A DNA stretch of 64,000 bases from Micromonospora craniellae (GTDB taxonomy: Bacteria > Actinomycetota > Actinomycetes > Mycobacteriales > Micromonosporaceae): the NCBI RefSeq assembly GCF_014764405.1, contig NZ_CP061725.1:6014001-6078000 (forward strand), read 5' to 3'. This document shows positions 52,802-60,901 of the stretch, piece by piece. The notes under the pieces are model-generated. The model ran no database searches and had not been told where the DNA came from. It worked only from the letters and a program-made list of their open reading frames with translations. How positions within the stretch are numbered: position 1 is the stretch's first letter; every line of letters starts with the position of its first letter. The translations under genes and the position numbers were made by a program.

Positions 52802-54160
52802 ATGGAGCGGCGAATCTTCGGTCTGGAGACCGAGTACGGCGTCACCTGCACCTACCGTGGGCAGCGGCGGCTGTCCCCTGACGAGGTAGCCAGATACCTG
52901 TTCCGCCGAGTGGTGTCCTGGGGCCGGTCGAGCAACGTCTTCCTCCGCAACGGCGCACGGCTCTATCTGGACGTCGGCTCGCACCCCGAGTACGCCACCC
53001 CGGAGTGCGACTCGGTGGTCGACCTGGTCGCCCACGACCGGGCCGGTGAGCGGATCCTGGAGGGGCTGCTCATCGACGCGGAGAAGCGGCTGCACGACGA
53101 GGGCATCGCCGGTGAGATCTATCTGTTCAAGAACAACACCGACTCGGCCGGCAACTCCTACGGCTGCCACGAGAACTACCTGGTGTCCCGGCACGGTGAG
53201 TTCGGTCGGCTCGCCGACGTCCTGATCCCGTTCCTGGTCACCCGGCAGTTGATCTGCGGCGCCGGCAAGGTGCTACAGACCCCGCGTGGTGCCGTCTACT
53301 GCCTGTCCCAGCGGGCCGAGCACATCTGGGAGGGCGTCTCCTCGGCGACCACTCGCAGCCGTCCGATCATCAACACCCGGGACGAGCCGCACGCCGACGC
53401 CGAGCGGTATCGCCGCCTGCACGTCATCGTCGGTGACTCCAACATGAACGAGGTCACCACGCTGCTCAAGGTCGGCACCGCCGACATCGTGCTACGGATG
53501 ATCGAGGCCGGGGTGGTGATGCGCGACCTCACCCTGGAGAACCCGATCCGGGCCATCCGCGAGGTGTCGCACGACATCACCGGTCGCCGCAAGGTGCGGC
53601 TGGCCTCCGGCAAGGAGATCAGCGCCCTGGAGATCCAGCAGGAGTACCTGTCCAAGGCGATCGAGTTCGTCGAGCGGCGCGGCGGCGACCAGGCCGCCAA
53701 GCGGGTGGTCGAGCTGTGGGGCCGGGTACTGAGCGCGGTGGAGACCGGTGACCTGGCGCCGGTCTCCCGCGAGATCGACTGGGTGACCAAGCTCCGGTTG
53801 ATCGAGCGCTACCAGCGCAAGCACGACCTGCCGCTGTCGCACCCCCGGGTGGCGCAGATGGACCTCGCCTACCACGACCTGCGCCGGGGGCGCGGGCTCT
53901 ACGCGCTGCTGGAGCGGCGTGGCGACGTGGACCGGGTGGCTACCGACCCGGAGATCTTCGAGGCGAAGGAGACGCCGCCGCAGACCACCCGGGCCCGGCT
54001 GCGGGGCGAGTTCATCCGGCACGCGCAGGAGAAGCGGCGGGACTTCACCGTCGACTGGGTACACCTCAAGCTCAACGACCAGGCGCAGCGCACCGTGCTG
54101 TGCAAGGACCCGTTCCGGGCGTACGACGAGCGGGTGGAGCGGTTGATCGCCAGCATGTGA
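52802..54160 (+). CDS. pafA: Pup-protein ligase PafA
   Basis: 452 residues. Uses ATP to activate the C-terminal Glu of Pup and joins it to substrate lysines. Same fold as Dop: ERRIFGLETEYGVTC with Glu9 in the ATP/metal site, RNGARLYLDVGSHPEYATPE, FKNNTDSAGNSYGCHENYL, and NTRDEPHADAERYRRLHVI. It lacks the Dop-loop insertion, which separates it from Dop. Separated here from prcA by 7.1 kb holding the glycan block. Confidence 0.96.
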   Translation: MERRIFGLETEYGVTCTYRGQRRLSPDEVARYLFRRVVSWGRSSNVFLRNGARLYLDVGSHPEYATPECDSVVDLVAHDRAGERILEGLLIDAEKRLHDEGIAGEIYLFKNNTDSAGNSYGCHENYLVSRHGEFGRLADVLIPFLVTRQLICGAGKVLQTPRGAVYCLSQRAEHIWEGVSSATTRSRPIINTRDEPHADAERYRRLHVIVGDSNMNEVTTLLKVGTADIVLRMIEAGVVMRDLTLENPIRAIREVSHDITGRRKVRLASGKEISALEIQQEYLSKAIEFVERRGGDQAAKRVVELWGRVLSAVETGDLAPVSREIDWVTKLRLIERYQRKHDLPLSHPRVAQMDLAYHDLRRGRGLYALLERRGDVDRVATDPEIFEAKETPPQTTRARLRGEFIRHAQEKRRDFTVDWVHLKLNDQAQRTVLCKDPFRAYDERVERLIASM

Positions 54161-54217
54161 CCGGGCGCACCCGGGCCTGTCCGCGCGCCGGACGGGCCCG
54201 GGTAGGCTGGTCGGGCC

Positions 54218-54403
54218 ATGATTCCTCCCGAACCCTCCATTCCGGGCACCGAGCGGCAGAGCTGGATCGAACGCCGCCGTGAGAAGGTGCGTGCCGAGAT
54301 CGAACGCAACCGCCGGGGCGAGTACACCGTCCCGACGTGGGTGCTCGCGCTGGCCCTGGCCCTGATGGTCGGCGGCATACTCGCCTTGATCATCTTCGCC
54401 TGA
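54218..54403 (+). CDS. 61-residue single-pass membrane protein
   Basis: ATG 54218, with TAGGCT (54203-54208) 9 bases upstream. An N-terminal polar and charged half (ERRREKVRAEIERNRRGEYT) precedes one membrane helix at about 42-60 (WVLALALALMVGGILALIIF). The charged half is on the N-side, probably cytoplasmic. Conserved near pafA in related genera as I recall; function unknown. Followed directly by a palindromic repeat. Confidence 0.7.
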   Translation: MIPPEPSIPGTERQSWIERRREKVRAEIERNRRGEYTVPTWVLALALALMVGGILALIIFA

Positions 54404-54407
54404 GGTG

Positions 54408-54459
54408 TAAGGAAGGGTCCCCTGCTAACGCCTACGGCATAGCAGGGGACCCCTACTAA
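54408..54459. repeat. Intergenic palindromic repeat, copy 2
   Basis: Arms 54408-54427 and 54440-54459 around the loop ACGCCTACGGCA. Same orientation as the copy at 12549. It lies between convergent genes. Confidence 0.8.
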
Positions 54460-54500
54460 CACACGCTCACGTTCCGGCTCGCTGCGTGGCCGGCGGTGCC

Positions 54501-55613
54501 TCAGGAAGCGGCGGGTGGTGGGGGCGTCGTCGACGTGAGGCGGGCCGCGTACCGGCCGGCTGCCGCGGCGGCCAGGAAGTAGGCGTGGTCGGCGTCCAGG
54601 CCGCGCCCCATCGTCGACAGCGGCACCGGGCTGCGCCGCAGCGCCGCGTCCAACCCCGTGTCGTCCACCCGTACCAGCGTGTGCCGGTCGGCCAGCGGCG
54701 CCAGCGCCGCGTCGACCTCGGCGGCCAGCACCGGGTCCAGGCCGTCGGGCGCCACCAGCTCCGCGCGGGCCAGCGCCACCCGCCCGTACGAGGTCAGGCT
54801 GTGGTGCGACACGCCTTGGTGCCGTGGCCGAGGGTCGGCCGCGGAGATCCGGAGCGAGCCGACCGGCCGCCCGCCCAGCGCGGCGATCGCGTTGACCGCC
54901 TCGCCCACCGCCACCCCGGAGAAACCCCAGCGGGTACCAGTGCCCAGGTTGCCCGGCCCCTGCGCCACCACGGCGATGTCGGCGTCGAGTACGTGCCGGG
55001 CGGCGAGCAGCCCGCTGTGCAGGGTGGACGCCTCCAGGTCGCCGCCGAACGCCTGCCCGACGCTGATCGTGCCGGCCAACTCGTCACGTAGCCCGGCCAG
55101 GGTCCGGGAGAACCAGGCGGGCAACGCCCCGCCGTCGGTGAGCAGGTACGCCACCCGGGCGTGCGGCGCGTCGGCCCGGATGCCGGCCAGGATCGCCGGC
55201 AGAGCCGAGTGCAGGTCGGCGGTCACCACCGGCAGGCCGCCCAGATCCTCGGCGGCGGCCAGCACCTCGCGGTGCGGCGACGCCTCCTCGTCCACCCCGA
55301 GCAGGATCGGCTGCAACGGGGTGTAGCGCGCCTTGACCAGGTGGCCCGCGTCGCGGGAGTCGAGGGCCTGCGGCGGGTCCTGCGGCAGCCGGTCGGGCAC
55401 CGCCACCACCATGGCGTACCCGCCGGTGCCCAGACCCATCAGCAGCGCTCCGGCGTTGAGCAGCACCCGGTCACCGGGCTCGGGCTCACCCACCAGCTCC
55501 GGGTACGCCAGCGCCCGCATCGACGTGCCGTCGGTCAGCTCGACGTCGAGCTCCACGGCTCCGGCCCACCGCCGCCGCAGCGTCGCCACCACGCCTGCCC
55601 GCCATCGCACCAT
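54501..55613 (-). CDS. DUF3866 family protein
   Basis: 370 residues from ATG 55613. Opens VRWRAGVVATLRRRWAGAVE, then a barrel-like ELVGEPEPGDRVLLN, GTGGYAMVVAVP, HLVKARYTPLQ and the long helical/strand core with GVDEEASPH and HQGVSHHSLTSYGRVALARA. This is the DUF3866 family, commonly placed between pafA and pafB. His-rich motifs hint at an enzyme, but no activity is known. Divergent from pafB, with a palindromic repeat in the spacer. Confidence 0.8.
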   Translation of the reverse strand: MVRWRAGVVATLRRRWAGAVELDVELTDGTSMRALAYPELVGEPEPGDRVLLNAGALLMGLGTGGYAMVVAVPDRLPQDPPQALDSRDAGHLVKARYTPLQPILLGVDEEASPHREVLAAAEDLGGLPVVTADLHSALPAILAGIRADAPHARVAYLLTDGGALPAWFSRTLAGLRDELAGTISVGQAFGGDLEASTLHSGLLAARHVLDADIAVVAQGPGNLGTGTRWGFSGVAVGEAVNAIAALGGRPVGSLRISAADPRPRHQGVSHHSLTSYGRVALARAELVAPDGLDPVLAAEVDAALAPLADRHTLVRVDDTGLDAALRRSPVPLSTMGRGLDADHAYFLAAAAAGRYAARLTSTTPPPPAAS

Positions 55614-55664
55614 CCCCGCACGCTAACCCCCACCCCACCGCCCGCTCACGCCCGGGTACGGATG

Positions 55665-55716
55665 TAAGGAAGGGACCCTTCCTATACACGAGGCGTTAGT
55701 AGGGGACCCCTCCTTA
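55665..55716. repeat. Intergenic palindromic repeat, copy 3 (inverted)
   Basis: Arms 55665-55684 and 55697-55716; loop TACACGAGGCGT is the reverse complement of the copy 1 loop except at one base, so this copy is inserted in the opposite direction. Unlike the others it sits between divergent genes, 55 bases before the pafB -10. Confidence 0.8.
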
Positions 55717-55770
55717 CATCCGGAGGCATCCGGGGGCGGCGCGGGTGCGTGGGGGGAGCGGCGCGACTGC

Positions 55771-55776
55771 TAGCGT
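55771..55776 (+). promoter_or_regulatory. -10 hexamer TAGCGT for pafB
   Basis: Seven bases before GTG 55784. Confidence 0.55.
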
Positions 55777-55783
55777 CTACGCC

Positions 55784-56773
55784 GTGTCGCGAAGTCGCAC
55801 TGAACGCCTGGTCAACCTGGTGATCTGCCTGCTGTCCACGCGGCGGTTCCTGACCGCTGCGCAGATCGCCGCGACCGTGCCCGGTTACGAACACGAACCC
55901 GACGACGCCCGTGAGCACGAGGCCTTCCAGCGCAAGTTCGAGCGTGACAAGGCTGAACTGCGGGAGTTGGGCGTACCGCTGGAGACCGGGACGGCGAGCG
56001 CCTTCGATACCGAGCCGGGTTACCGGATCGCCCAGCGTGAGTATGCCCTCCCCGACATTCACCTCAAACCGGACGAGGCCGCCGCAGTCGGCATCGCCGC
56101 CCGGCTCTGGCAGCACGCCGGCCTGGCGGCCGCCGCCTCCTCCGGGCTGGCGAAGCTGCGTGCCGCCGGGGTGGACGTGGATCCGCAGGCCACCCTCGGC
56201 CTGGAACCCATGGTGACGGTCGATCCGGCGTTCGCCCCGCTGACCGCCGCCGCGCGGGACCGGCGCGAGGTCCGCTTCGACTACCGGGTACCGGACCAGG
56301 ACGCCCCTACCCGCCGCCGGCTGCAACCGTGGGGCGTGGTCTGCTGGCGTGGCCGGTGGTACGTGGTCGGCCACGACCTGGACCGCGACGCCACCCGCTG
56401 CTTCCGGCTGTCCCGGGTCGCCGGTCCGGTCCGGGCGACCGGCGGGTCCGGCGCCTACCAGCCGCCGACCGACGTCGACCTGATCAGCCACGTGGCCCGC
56501 TGGTCCGGCCCGGCCGAACGGCCAGGCCGGGCGACCGTGCTGGTGACCTCCGGGCGGGGCGCCGGCCTGCGCCGCTGGGCGGTCGAGGTGACCGCCGGGC
56601 CGGAGGCCGACCGGTTGGTCCTGCCCTACGCCGACGCCGACTCCCTGGCCGGGCATCTGGTCGGCTACGGGCCCGACGTGCGGGTGCTCGACCCGCCGGA
56701 GGTACGTGAGGCGGTCATCCAGCGCCTCAAGGAGATCGCCGTCCGGCACGACGACATGGCGGTAGTCCGGTGA
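55784..56773 (+). CDS. pafB: WYL-domain regulator PafB
   Basis: 329 residues from GTG 55784. N-terminal winged helix-turn-helix (RTERLVNLVICLLSTRRFLT, AAQIAATVPGYE), then a WYL domain (about 140-230) with REVRFDYRV, LQPWGVVCWRGRWYVVGHDL and CFRLSRV, and a C-terminal WCX extension. With PafC it activates the RecA-independent DNA-damage regulon in mycobacteria, probably on sensing single-stranded nucleic acid through the WYL domain. Followed by pafC after 52 bases. Confidence 0.92.
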   Translation: MSRSRTERLVNLVICLLSTRRFLTAAQIAATVPGYEHEPDDAREHEAFQRKFERDKAELRELGVPLETGTASAFDTEPGYRIAQREYALPDIHLKPDEAAAVGIAARLWQHAGLAAAASSGLAKLRAAGVDVDPQATLGLEPMVTVDPAFAPLTAAARDRREVRFDYRVPDQDAPTRRRLQPWGVVCWRGRWYVVGHDLDRDATRCFRLSRVAGPVRATGGSGAYQPPTDVDLISHVARWSGPAERPGRATVLVTSGRGAGLRRWAVEVTAGPEADRLVLPYADADSLAGHLVGYGPDVRVLDPPEVREAVIQRLKEIAVRHDDMAVVR

Positions 56774-56825
56774 GCGCGAGGAGTGAGCTTGCGAGCCCCG
56801 CAGTCGCGAACGAAAGGCCAGCTCG

Positions 56826-57830
56826 GTGAGCGCGAGGATCTCTTCCCGTGCCTCGGCCGACCGGTTGGCCCGGCTGCTCAACCTGGTGCCGTACCTGCTC
56901 GCCCGGCCCGGCATCGAGATCTCCGAGGCCGCCGGCGACCTGGGCGTCACCGAGCGTCAGCTCCGCGAGGACCTGGAGCTGCTGTGGGTCTGCGGGCTGC
57001 CCGGGTACGGCCCGGGTGACCTGATCGACATGGCCTTCGACGGCGACCGGGTGACCATCATCTACGACGCCGGGATCGACCGGCCGCTGCGACTCACGCC
57101 CGACGAGGCACTGGCCCTGGTGGTGGCGCTGCGGATGCTCGCCGAGACGCCCGGGGTGGCCAACCGGGAGGCGGTCGAACGGGCCCTCGCCAAGATCGAG
57201 GACGCCGCCGGTGACCAGGTGGCGGCCCCGGTGGAGGTACGGCTGCCCGGCGACACCGGTCGGGTCGAGCAGCTGCGCGCCGCCGTGGAGAGCGGCCGGG
57301 CGCTGCGCATCACGTACTACACAGCGGCCCGGGACGAGACCACCGAACGCGTCATCGACCCGCTGCGGGTGCTGATGGTCAGTGGCCGGACGTACGTCGA
57401 GGCGTGGTGCCGCCGGGCCGAGGCGGTCCGGTTGTTCCGGGCCGACCGGATCGACGCGGTCACCGAACTGACCGAGCTGGCCGTGGTGCCGCCGCAGGCC
57501 CGCCCGCAGGACCTCAGCGACGGCGTGTTCCGGCCCTCGTCGGAGCTGCCGCTGATCACGCTGCGCATCGGCCGGGGGGAGCGGTGGATCACCGAGTACT
57601 ACCCCTGCGAGCGGGTCGAGTCCGACGGCGAGCGCTGGGTGGTCTCGCTGCGGGTCACCGACCTGGGCTGGGCGCGCCGGTTCGTGCTCGGCCTCGGCCC
57701 GGACGTCACCGTCGTCGCCCCGGCCGAACTGGCCGAGCAGGTCCGGGACGCGGCCGGGGCGGCCCTGGAGGCGTACGCGACGCCGGTGTCGCGGGGTGCG
57801 GACCCGGCGGGGCAGGCAGCCAGGCAGTAG
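56826..57830 (+). CDS. pafC: WYL-domain regulator PafC
   Basis: 334 residues from GTG 56826. Helix-turn-helix near the start (RLARLLNLVPYLLARPGIEI, SEAAGDLGVTERQLREDLEL), WYL domain with ALRITYYTAARDE, VLMVSGRTYVEAWCRRAEAV and RLFRADRI, and a WCX-like tail. Forms the PafBC heterodimer with the product of the preceding gene. The stop codon TAG doubles as the first bases of the -10 element of the next gene. Confidence 0.92.
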   Translation: MSARISSRASADRLARLLNLVPYLLARPGIEISEAAGDLGVTERQLREDLELLWVCGLPGYGPGDLIDMAFDGDRVTIIYDAGIDRPLRLTPDEALALVVALRMLAETPGVANREAVERALAKIEDAAGDQVAAPVEVRLPGDTGRVEQLRAAVESGRALRITYYTAARDETTERVIDPLRVLMVSGRTYVEAWCRRAEAVRLFRADRIDAVTELTELAVVPPQARPQDLSDGVFRPSSELPLITLRIGRGERWITEYYPCERVESDGERWVVSLRVTDLGWARRFVLGLGPDVTVVAPAELAEQVRDAAGAALEAYATPVSRGADPAGQAARQ

Positions 57831-57833
57831 GCT
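57828..57833 (+). promoter_or_regulatory. -10 hexamer TAGGCT overlapping the pafC stop
   Basis: Seven bases before GTG 57841; its TAG is the pafC stop codon. Confidence 0.5.
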
Positions 57834-57840
57834 GACGCCC

Positions 57841-58089
57841 GTGCTGAAGTGGATCGTGCTCGCGCTGGTGCTGGTGCCGTTGGTCGTCCTCGCGCTGGCG
57901 GTTCGTCCGGTGCTGGCCCGGTTGCCGCATCTGCGCCGGGCTGTCGGGCGGTTGCAGCGGCGGGCCGACGAGGCCGCCGCGCTGAGCGCCGCCGCGGAGA
58001 GCCTCCAGCAGCGCGCCGAGAGCCTGCAGAGCCGGTTGGAGACGACCGAGCAGCGGCTGACCCTGATCCGCGCAAGCCGGGGCGGCTGA
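57841..58089 (+). CDS. 82-residue membrane protein with coiled coil
   Basis: GTG 57841. One N-terminal membrane helix (WIVLALVLVPLVVLALAVRP) followed by a cytoplasmic coiled coil (RAVGRLQRRADEAAALSAAA, ESLQQRAESLQSRLETTEQR). Conserved place between pafC and tatA in actinobacteria; function unknown. The coiled coil suggests a bitopic scaffold. Confidence 0.7.
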   Translation: MLKWIVLALVLVPLVVLALAVRPVLARLPHLRRAVGRLQRRADEAAALSAAAESLQQRAESLQSRLETTEQRLTLIRASRGG

Positions 58090-58218
58090 GGGCCTACCTG
58101 CCCCGATCCGACCCCGCATGATCGAGTTCGGTGGTTGACGGGACGCTCGTACGTGGTCGAGACTTCACCCACCGGGACGCCCCTTCGCCCGGCGGGTGGC
58201 AACAGCCGATGACGCACG

Positions 58219-58224
58219 TACGAT
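58219..58224 (+). promoter_or_regulatory. -10 hexamer TACGAT for tatA
   Basis: It lies 45 bases before the tatA ATG, so this message has a conventional leader with GGAG before the start. Confidence 0.4.
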
Positions 58225-58269
58225 GGGCTGCGGTACACCCTCATCGACACAGAGCGACTGGAGTTTCCC

Positions 58270-58623
58270 ATGGGTGCCCTCAGGCCCTGGCACATCGCCG
58301 TACTCGTGGTCGTGATGATCCTGCTCTTCGGTGCGAAGCGGCTTCCCGACGCGGCGCGCTCCCTGGGCCGCTCGCTGCGGATCATCAAGGCGGAGACCAA
58401 GAGCCTCGCCGACGACGACCGCGATCTCGCCGGCAAGGCCGACGCGCAGGCCGGCTACCAGCCGTACCCGCCGCAGCAGCCCACCCAACAGGCACCTCAG
58501 CAGCCGCCGTACCAGGGCACCGTGCAGCAGCCGCCGTACCAGGGCACCGTGCAGCAGCCGCCGTACCAGGGCACCGTGCAGCAGCCGGTTGCCGACCCGG
58601 TGCAGCGCGTCCGCGAGAACTGA
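58270..58623 (+). CDS. tatA: Sec-independent translocase TatA
   Basis: 117 residues from ATG 58270. Membrane helix IAVLVVVMILLFGAKRLPDA, the FG hinge and the amphipathic helix AARSLGRSLRIIKAETKSL are the TatA signature; TatA oligomers form the pore of the twin-arginine export pathway. The C-terminal half is unusual: Gln/Pro/Tyr-rich, with three exact copies of QQPPYQGTV. In family members this tail is disordered and dispensable. Directly precedes tatC. Confidence 0.93.
   Translation: MGALRPWHIAVLVVVMILLFGAKRLPDAARSLGRSLRIIKAETKSLADDDRDLAGKADAQAGYQPYPPQQPTQQAPQQPPYQGTVQQPPYQGTVQQPPYQGTVQQPVADPVQRVREN
58498..58578 (+). repeat. Three perfect 27-base tandem repeats in tatA
   Basis: Units 58498-58524, 58525-58551 and 58552-58578 are identical, followed by 9 bases of a fourth. 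Identity at DNA level, including third positions, points to recent slippage expansion. Confidence 0.9.
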
Positions 58624-58641
58624 TTCCGGAGGCCGATCACC

Positions 58642-59592
58642 GTGGCCTTCGGACTCCGCAAACGCGGGCCGAGCAACTTCGAGCGGGCCTCCGACGGCTC
58701 GATGACCCTGGTCGAGCACTTCCGTGAGCTGCGTACCCGGCTGTTCAAGGCGTCGCTGGCCATTCTGGTCGGCTTCGGCATCGGAATCTGGCTGGCTGGT
58801 CCGGTCCGCCATTTGTTGTCGCAGCCGTACTGCCAGCTTCCCGGCAGTACGACGCCCGACGGTCGATGCAACTTCGTCCAGCTCGGCCCGGCGGACCTCT
58901 TCCTGCTCAACCTGAAGATCGGGTTGTGGGTCGGGTTGATCATTGCCGCGCCGATCTGGCTGTACCAGCTCTGGGCGTTCATCGCGCCGGGCCTGCACCG
59001 CAACGAGCGGCGGTACGCGTACGTCTTCACCGCCCTGGCGGCACCGCTGTTCGCGGCCGGCGCGGTGCTGGCGTACTTCGTGACCTCCAAGGGCCTGGAG
59101 TTTCTGCTCCAGGTCTCCGGCGACGACATCAACACGACGCTGGACATCACCCGCTACATATCGTTCGTCACCAACCTGATTTTGCTGTTCGGGGTGGCGT
59201 TCGAGTTCCCGCTGATCGTGCTGATGCTCAACTTCGTCGGCATCGCCAGCGCGAAGAAGCTGCTCGGCTGGTGGCGGATCGCGGTCTTCCTGTTCTTCGC
59301 CTTCGCGGCGGTGGTCACTCCGACGCCGGACCCGTTCGGTATGACCGCGCTGGCCCTGTGTCTGTGCGCGCTCTATTTCGCTGCGGTCGGGGTGGCGTTC
59401 CTCAACGACAAGCGGCGCGGACGCGGCAAGGAAATCTACGCCGGTCTCGACGACGACGAGGTCTCGCCGCTGGAGTCCGACCCGGAGCCGGTGCAGGCGG
59501 GCGCGCGGGTGGAGGCGTCCAGCCCGATCGACTCCCCGGAGCCGGTCACCGCACCCAGGCCGATCGAGCGTCGCTTCGACGACGTGACCTGA
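58642..59592 (+). CDS. tatC: Sec-independent translocase TatC
   Basis: 316 residues from GTG 58642. Six membrane helices and the conserved cytoplasmic start MTLVEHFRELRTRLFKA with the signal-peptide-binding Glu, PADLFLLNLKIG, and PLIVLMLNFVGI. Binds the twin-arginine signal and recruits TatA. The C-terminal 60 residues are acidic and disordered. 18 bases after tatA; followed by a terminator. Confidence 0.95.
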   Translation: MAFGLRKRGPSNFERASDGSMTLVEHFRELRTRLFKASLAILVGFGIGIWLAGPVRHLLSQPYCQLPGSTTPDGRCNFVQLGPADLFLLNLKIGLWVGLIIAAPIWLYQLWAFIAPGLHRNERRYAYVFTALAAPLFAAGAVLAYFVTSKGLEFLLQVSGDDINTTLDITRYISFVTNLILLFGVAFEFPLIVLMLNFVGIASAKKLLGWWRIAVFLFFAFAAVVTPTPDPFGMTALALCLCALYFAAVGVAFLNDKRRGRGKEIYAGLDDDEVSPLESDPEPVQAGARVEASSPIDSPEPVTAPRPIERRFDDVT

Positions 59593-59605
59593 CCCGAACG
59601 GTCAC

Positions 59606-59640
59606 CACGAACGCCGCCCCCGACGGGGGCGGCGTTCGTG
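59606..59640 (+). terminator. Strong hairpin after tatC
   Basis: Arms 59606-59621 and 59625-59640, 16 perfect GC-rich pairs with a 3-base loop. Confidence 0.8.
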
Positions 59641-59696
59641 CTGCGGGGCGGGCGGAATTCAGCCTTCCACCGCTGACCTCACGACCGGGTGGCGGG

Positions 59697-59702
59697 TACG
59701 GT
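59697..59702 (+). promoter_or_regulatory. -10 hexamer TACGGT
   Basis: Seven bases before GTG 59710; favours that start over the in-frame ATG at 59689. Confidence 0.45.
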
Positions 59703-59709
59703 GCACGCC

Positions 59710-60633
59710 GTGACCGCAGACGATCACCTCCCGAGTCCCGACGGGCCCGTCGCCGTACTGGCGAATCCGACCGCCGGGCGTGGCCGGCGCCGGGGCCTGC
59801 TGCCGGAACTGGTGGACCGGCTCTCGGCCGCCGGGCGCCCGGTCCGGCTGCTGCGCGCGGGCAGTGCGGTCGAGGCGGAGGCGGCCTGCCGGGCGGCGGT
59901 CGGCGAGGGCGTGTCCGCGCTGGTCGCGGTGGGTGGCGACGGCACGGTGCACCGGGCGATGCAGGCGGTGGCCGGCACCACGGTGCCGTTCGCCCCGGTG
60001 CCGGCCGGCACCGGCAACGACTTCGCGATCGAGACCGGCTTCCCGAGCGATCCGCGCGCGGCTGCGGACGTGGTCGCGGCGGCGCTGCGCGAGGGCCGCA
60101 GCCGGCCGGTCGACCTGGCCAGGATGACCGGGTACGACGGGGCGGTGCGCTGGTACGGGGCCGTGCTCGCGGCCGGCTTCGACGCGATCGTCAACGAACG
60201 GGCCAACCGGATGTGGTGGCCGAGGGGCGCCCGCCGCTACGACCTGGCGATCCTGGTGGAGTTGGCCCGGCTGCGCCCGCGCCGGTACACCCTCACTCTC
60301 GACGGCGAGCGGGTCGACGTTGACGCGGTGCTGGTGGCGGTCGGCAACAGCGCCAGCTACGGCGGCGGAATGCGGATCTGCCCGGACGCGGACCCGACCG
60401 ACGGGCTGCTCGACGTGGTGGTCGGCGGCCGGTTCGACCGCCGTACCCTGATCCGGGTCAAGCCGCGCATCTACGCCGGCACCCACGTCGAGCACCCGCT
60501 GGTGCGCACCTTCCGCGCCCGCACCGTGACCGTGGCCGCCGAGGGCATCACCACCTACGCCGACGGCGAGCGCTCACTACCCCTCCCCGTCACCGTAACC
60601 GCCACCCCCACCGCCCTCCACCTCCTCCGCTGA
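59710..60633 (+). CDS. Diacylglycerol/lipid kinase family protein
   Basis: 307 residues from GTG 59710. DAGK catalytic domain: VLANPTAGRGRRRG, then VAVGGDGTVHRAMQAVAGT (ATP-binding GGDGT) and VPAGTGNDFAIETG. The second domain has VGNSASYGGGMRICPDADPT followed by DGLLDVVV. Phosphorylates diacylglycerol or a related lipid at the membrane surface, without membrane helices. Ends in a gene-free region with two inverted repeats. Confidence 0.9.
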   Translation: MTADDHLPSPDGPVAVLANPTAGRGRRRGLLPELVDRLSAAGRPVRLLRAGSAVEAEAACRAAVGEGVSALVAVGGDGTVHRAMQAVAGTTVPFAPVPAGTGNDFAIETGFPSDPRAAADVVAAALREGRSRPVDLARMTGYDGAVRWYGAVLAAGFDAIVNERANRMWWPRGARRYDLAILVELARLRPRRYTLTLDGERVDVDAVLVAVGNSASYGGGMRICPDADPTDGLLDVVVGGRFDRRTLIRVKPRIYAGTHVEHPLVRTFRARTVTVAAEGITTYADGERSLPLPVTVTATPTALHLLR

Positions 60634-60712
60634 CCCCAACCTGCCTACCACCCTCGCCCCACCGCCCCTCACCCTCACGCCGCCCCCTCACGCCGCCCTC
60701 GCCCCGCGCCGT

Positions 60713-60782
60713 CGATCATGGAGTTGTGGCGACCTAAAATGCGGATAAAAGTGGCGAAACGAGTCCCGCAACTCCATCATCG
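60713..60782. repeat. Imperfect inverted repeat A
   Basis: CGATCATGGAGTTGTGG (60713-60729) and CGCAACTCCATCATCG (60767-60782) are near complements with a 37-base AT-richer loop. Shares the GATCA/GGAGTT core with repeat B next to it. Confidence 0.65.
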
Positions 60783-60807
60783 CGGGTACCGGGTACCGCC
60801 CTGCCCT

Positions 60808-60868
60808 GTTGATCAAGGAGTTTTGGCCATCCAAACCCGCAGGGCATGGCCAAAACTCCTTGATCAAC
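60808..60868. repeat. Perfect 23-bp inverted repeat B
   Basis: Arms 60808-60830 and 60846-60868 are exact reverse complements around a 15-base loop. It contains GATCAAGGAGTTTTGGCC, unusually AT-rich for this genome. Between convergent genes, so it can act as terminator, but the size and the partner repeat suggest a mobile repeat family. Confidence 0.75.
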
Positions 60869-60901
60869 GGGTGGGGTGGGGCAGGGTGGGGCAGGGGCGA
60901 G

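Noticed and set aside
56774..56825. Spacer between pafB and pafC with GAGCGCGAGGAGTGAGC-like sequence, possibly a dispersed repeat
   Set aside because: Only one copy is visible in this window, so a repeat claim cannot be supported here.
58498..58578. Possible CRISPR-like array
   Set aside because: Units are directly adjacent without spacers and in frame with tatA; it is a coding tandem repeat.
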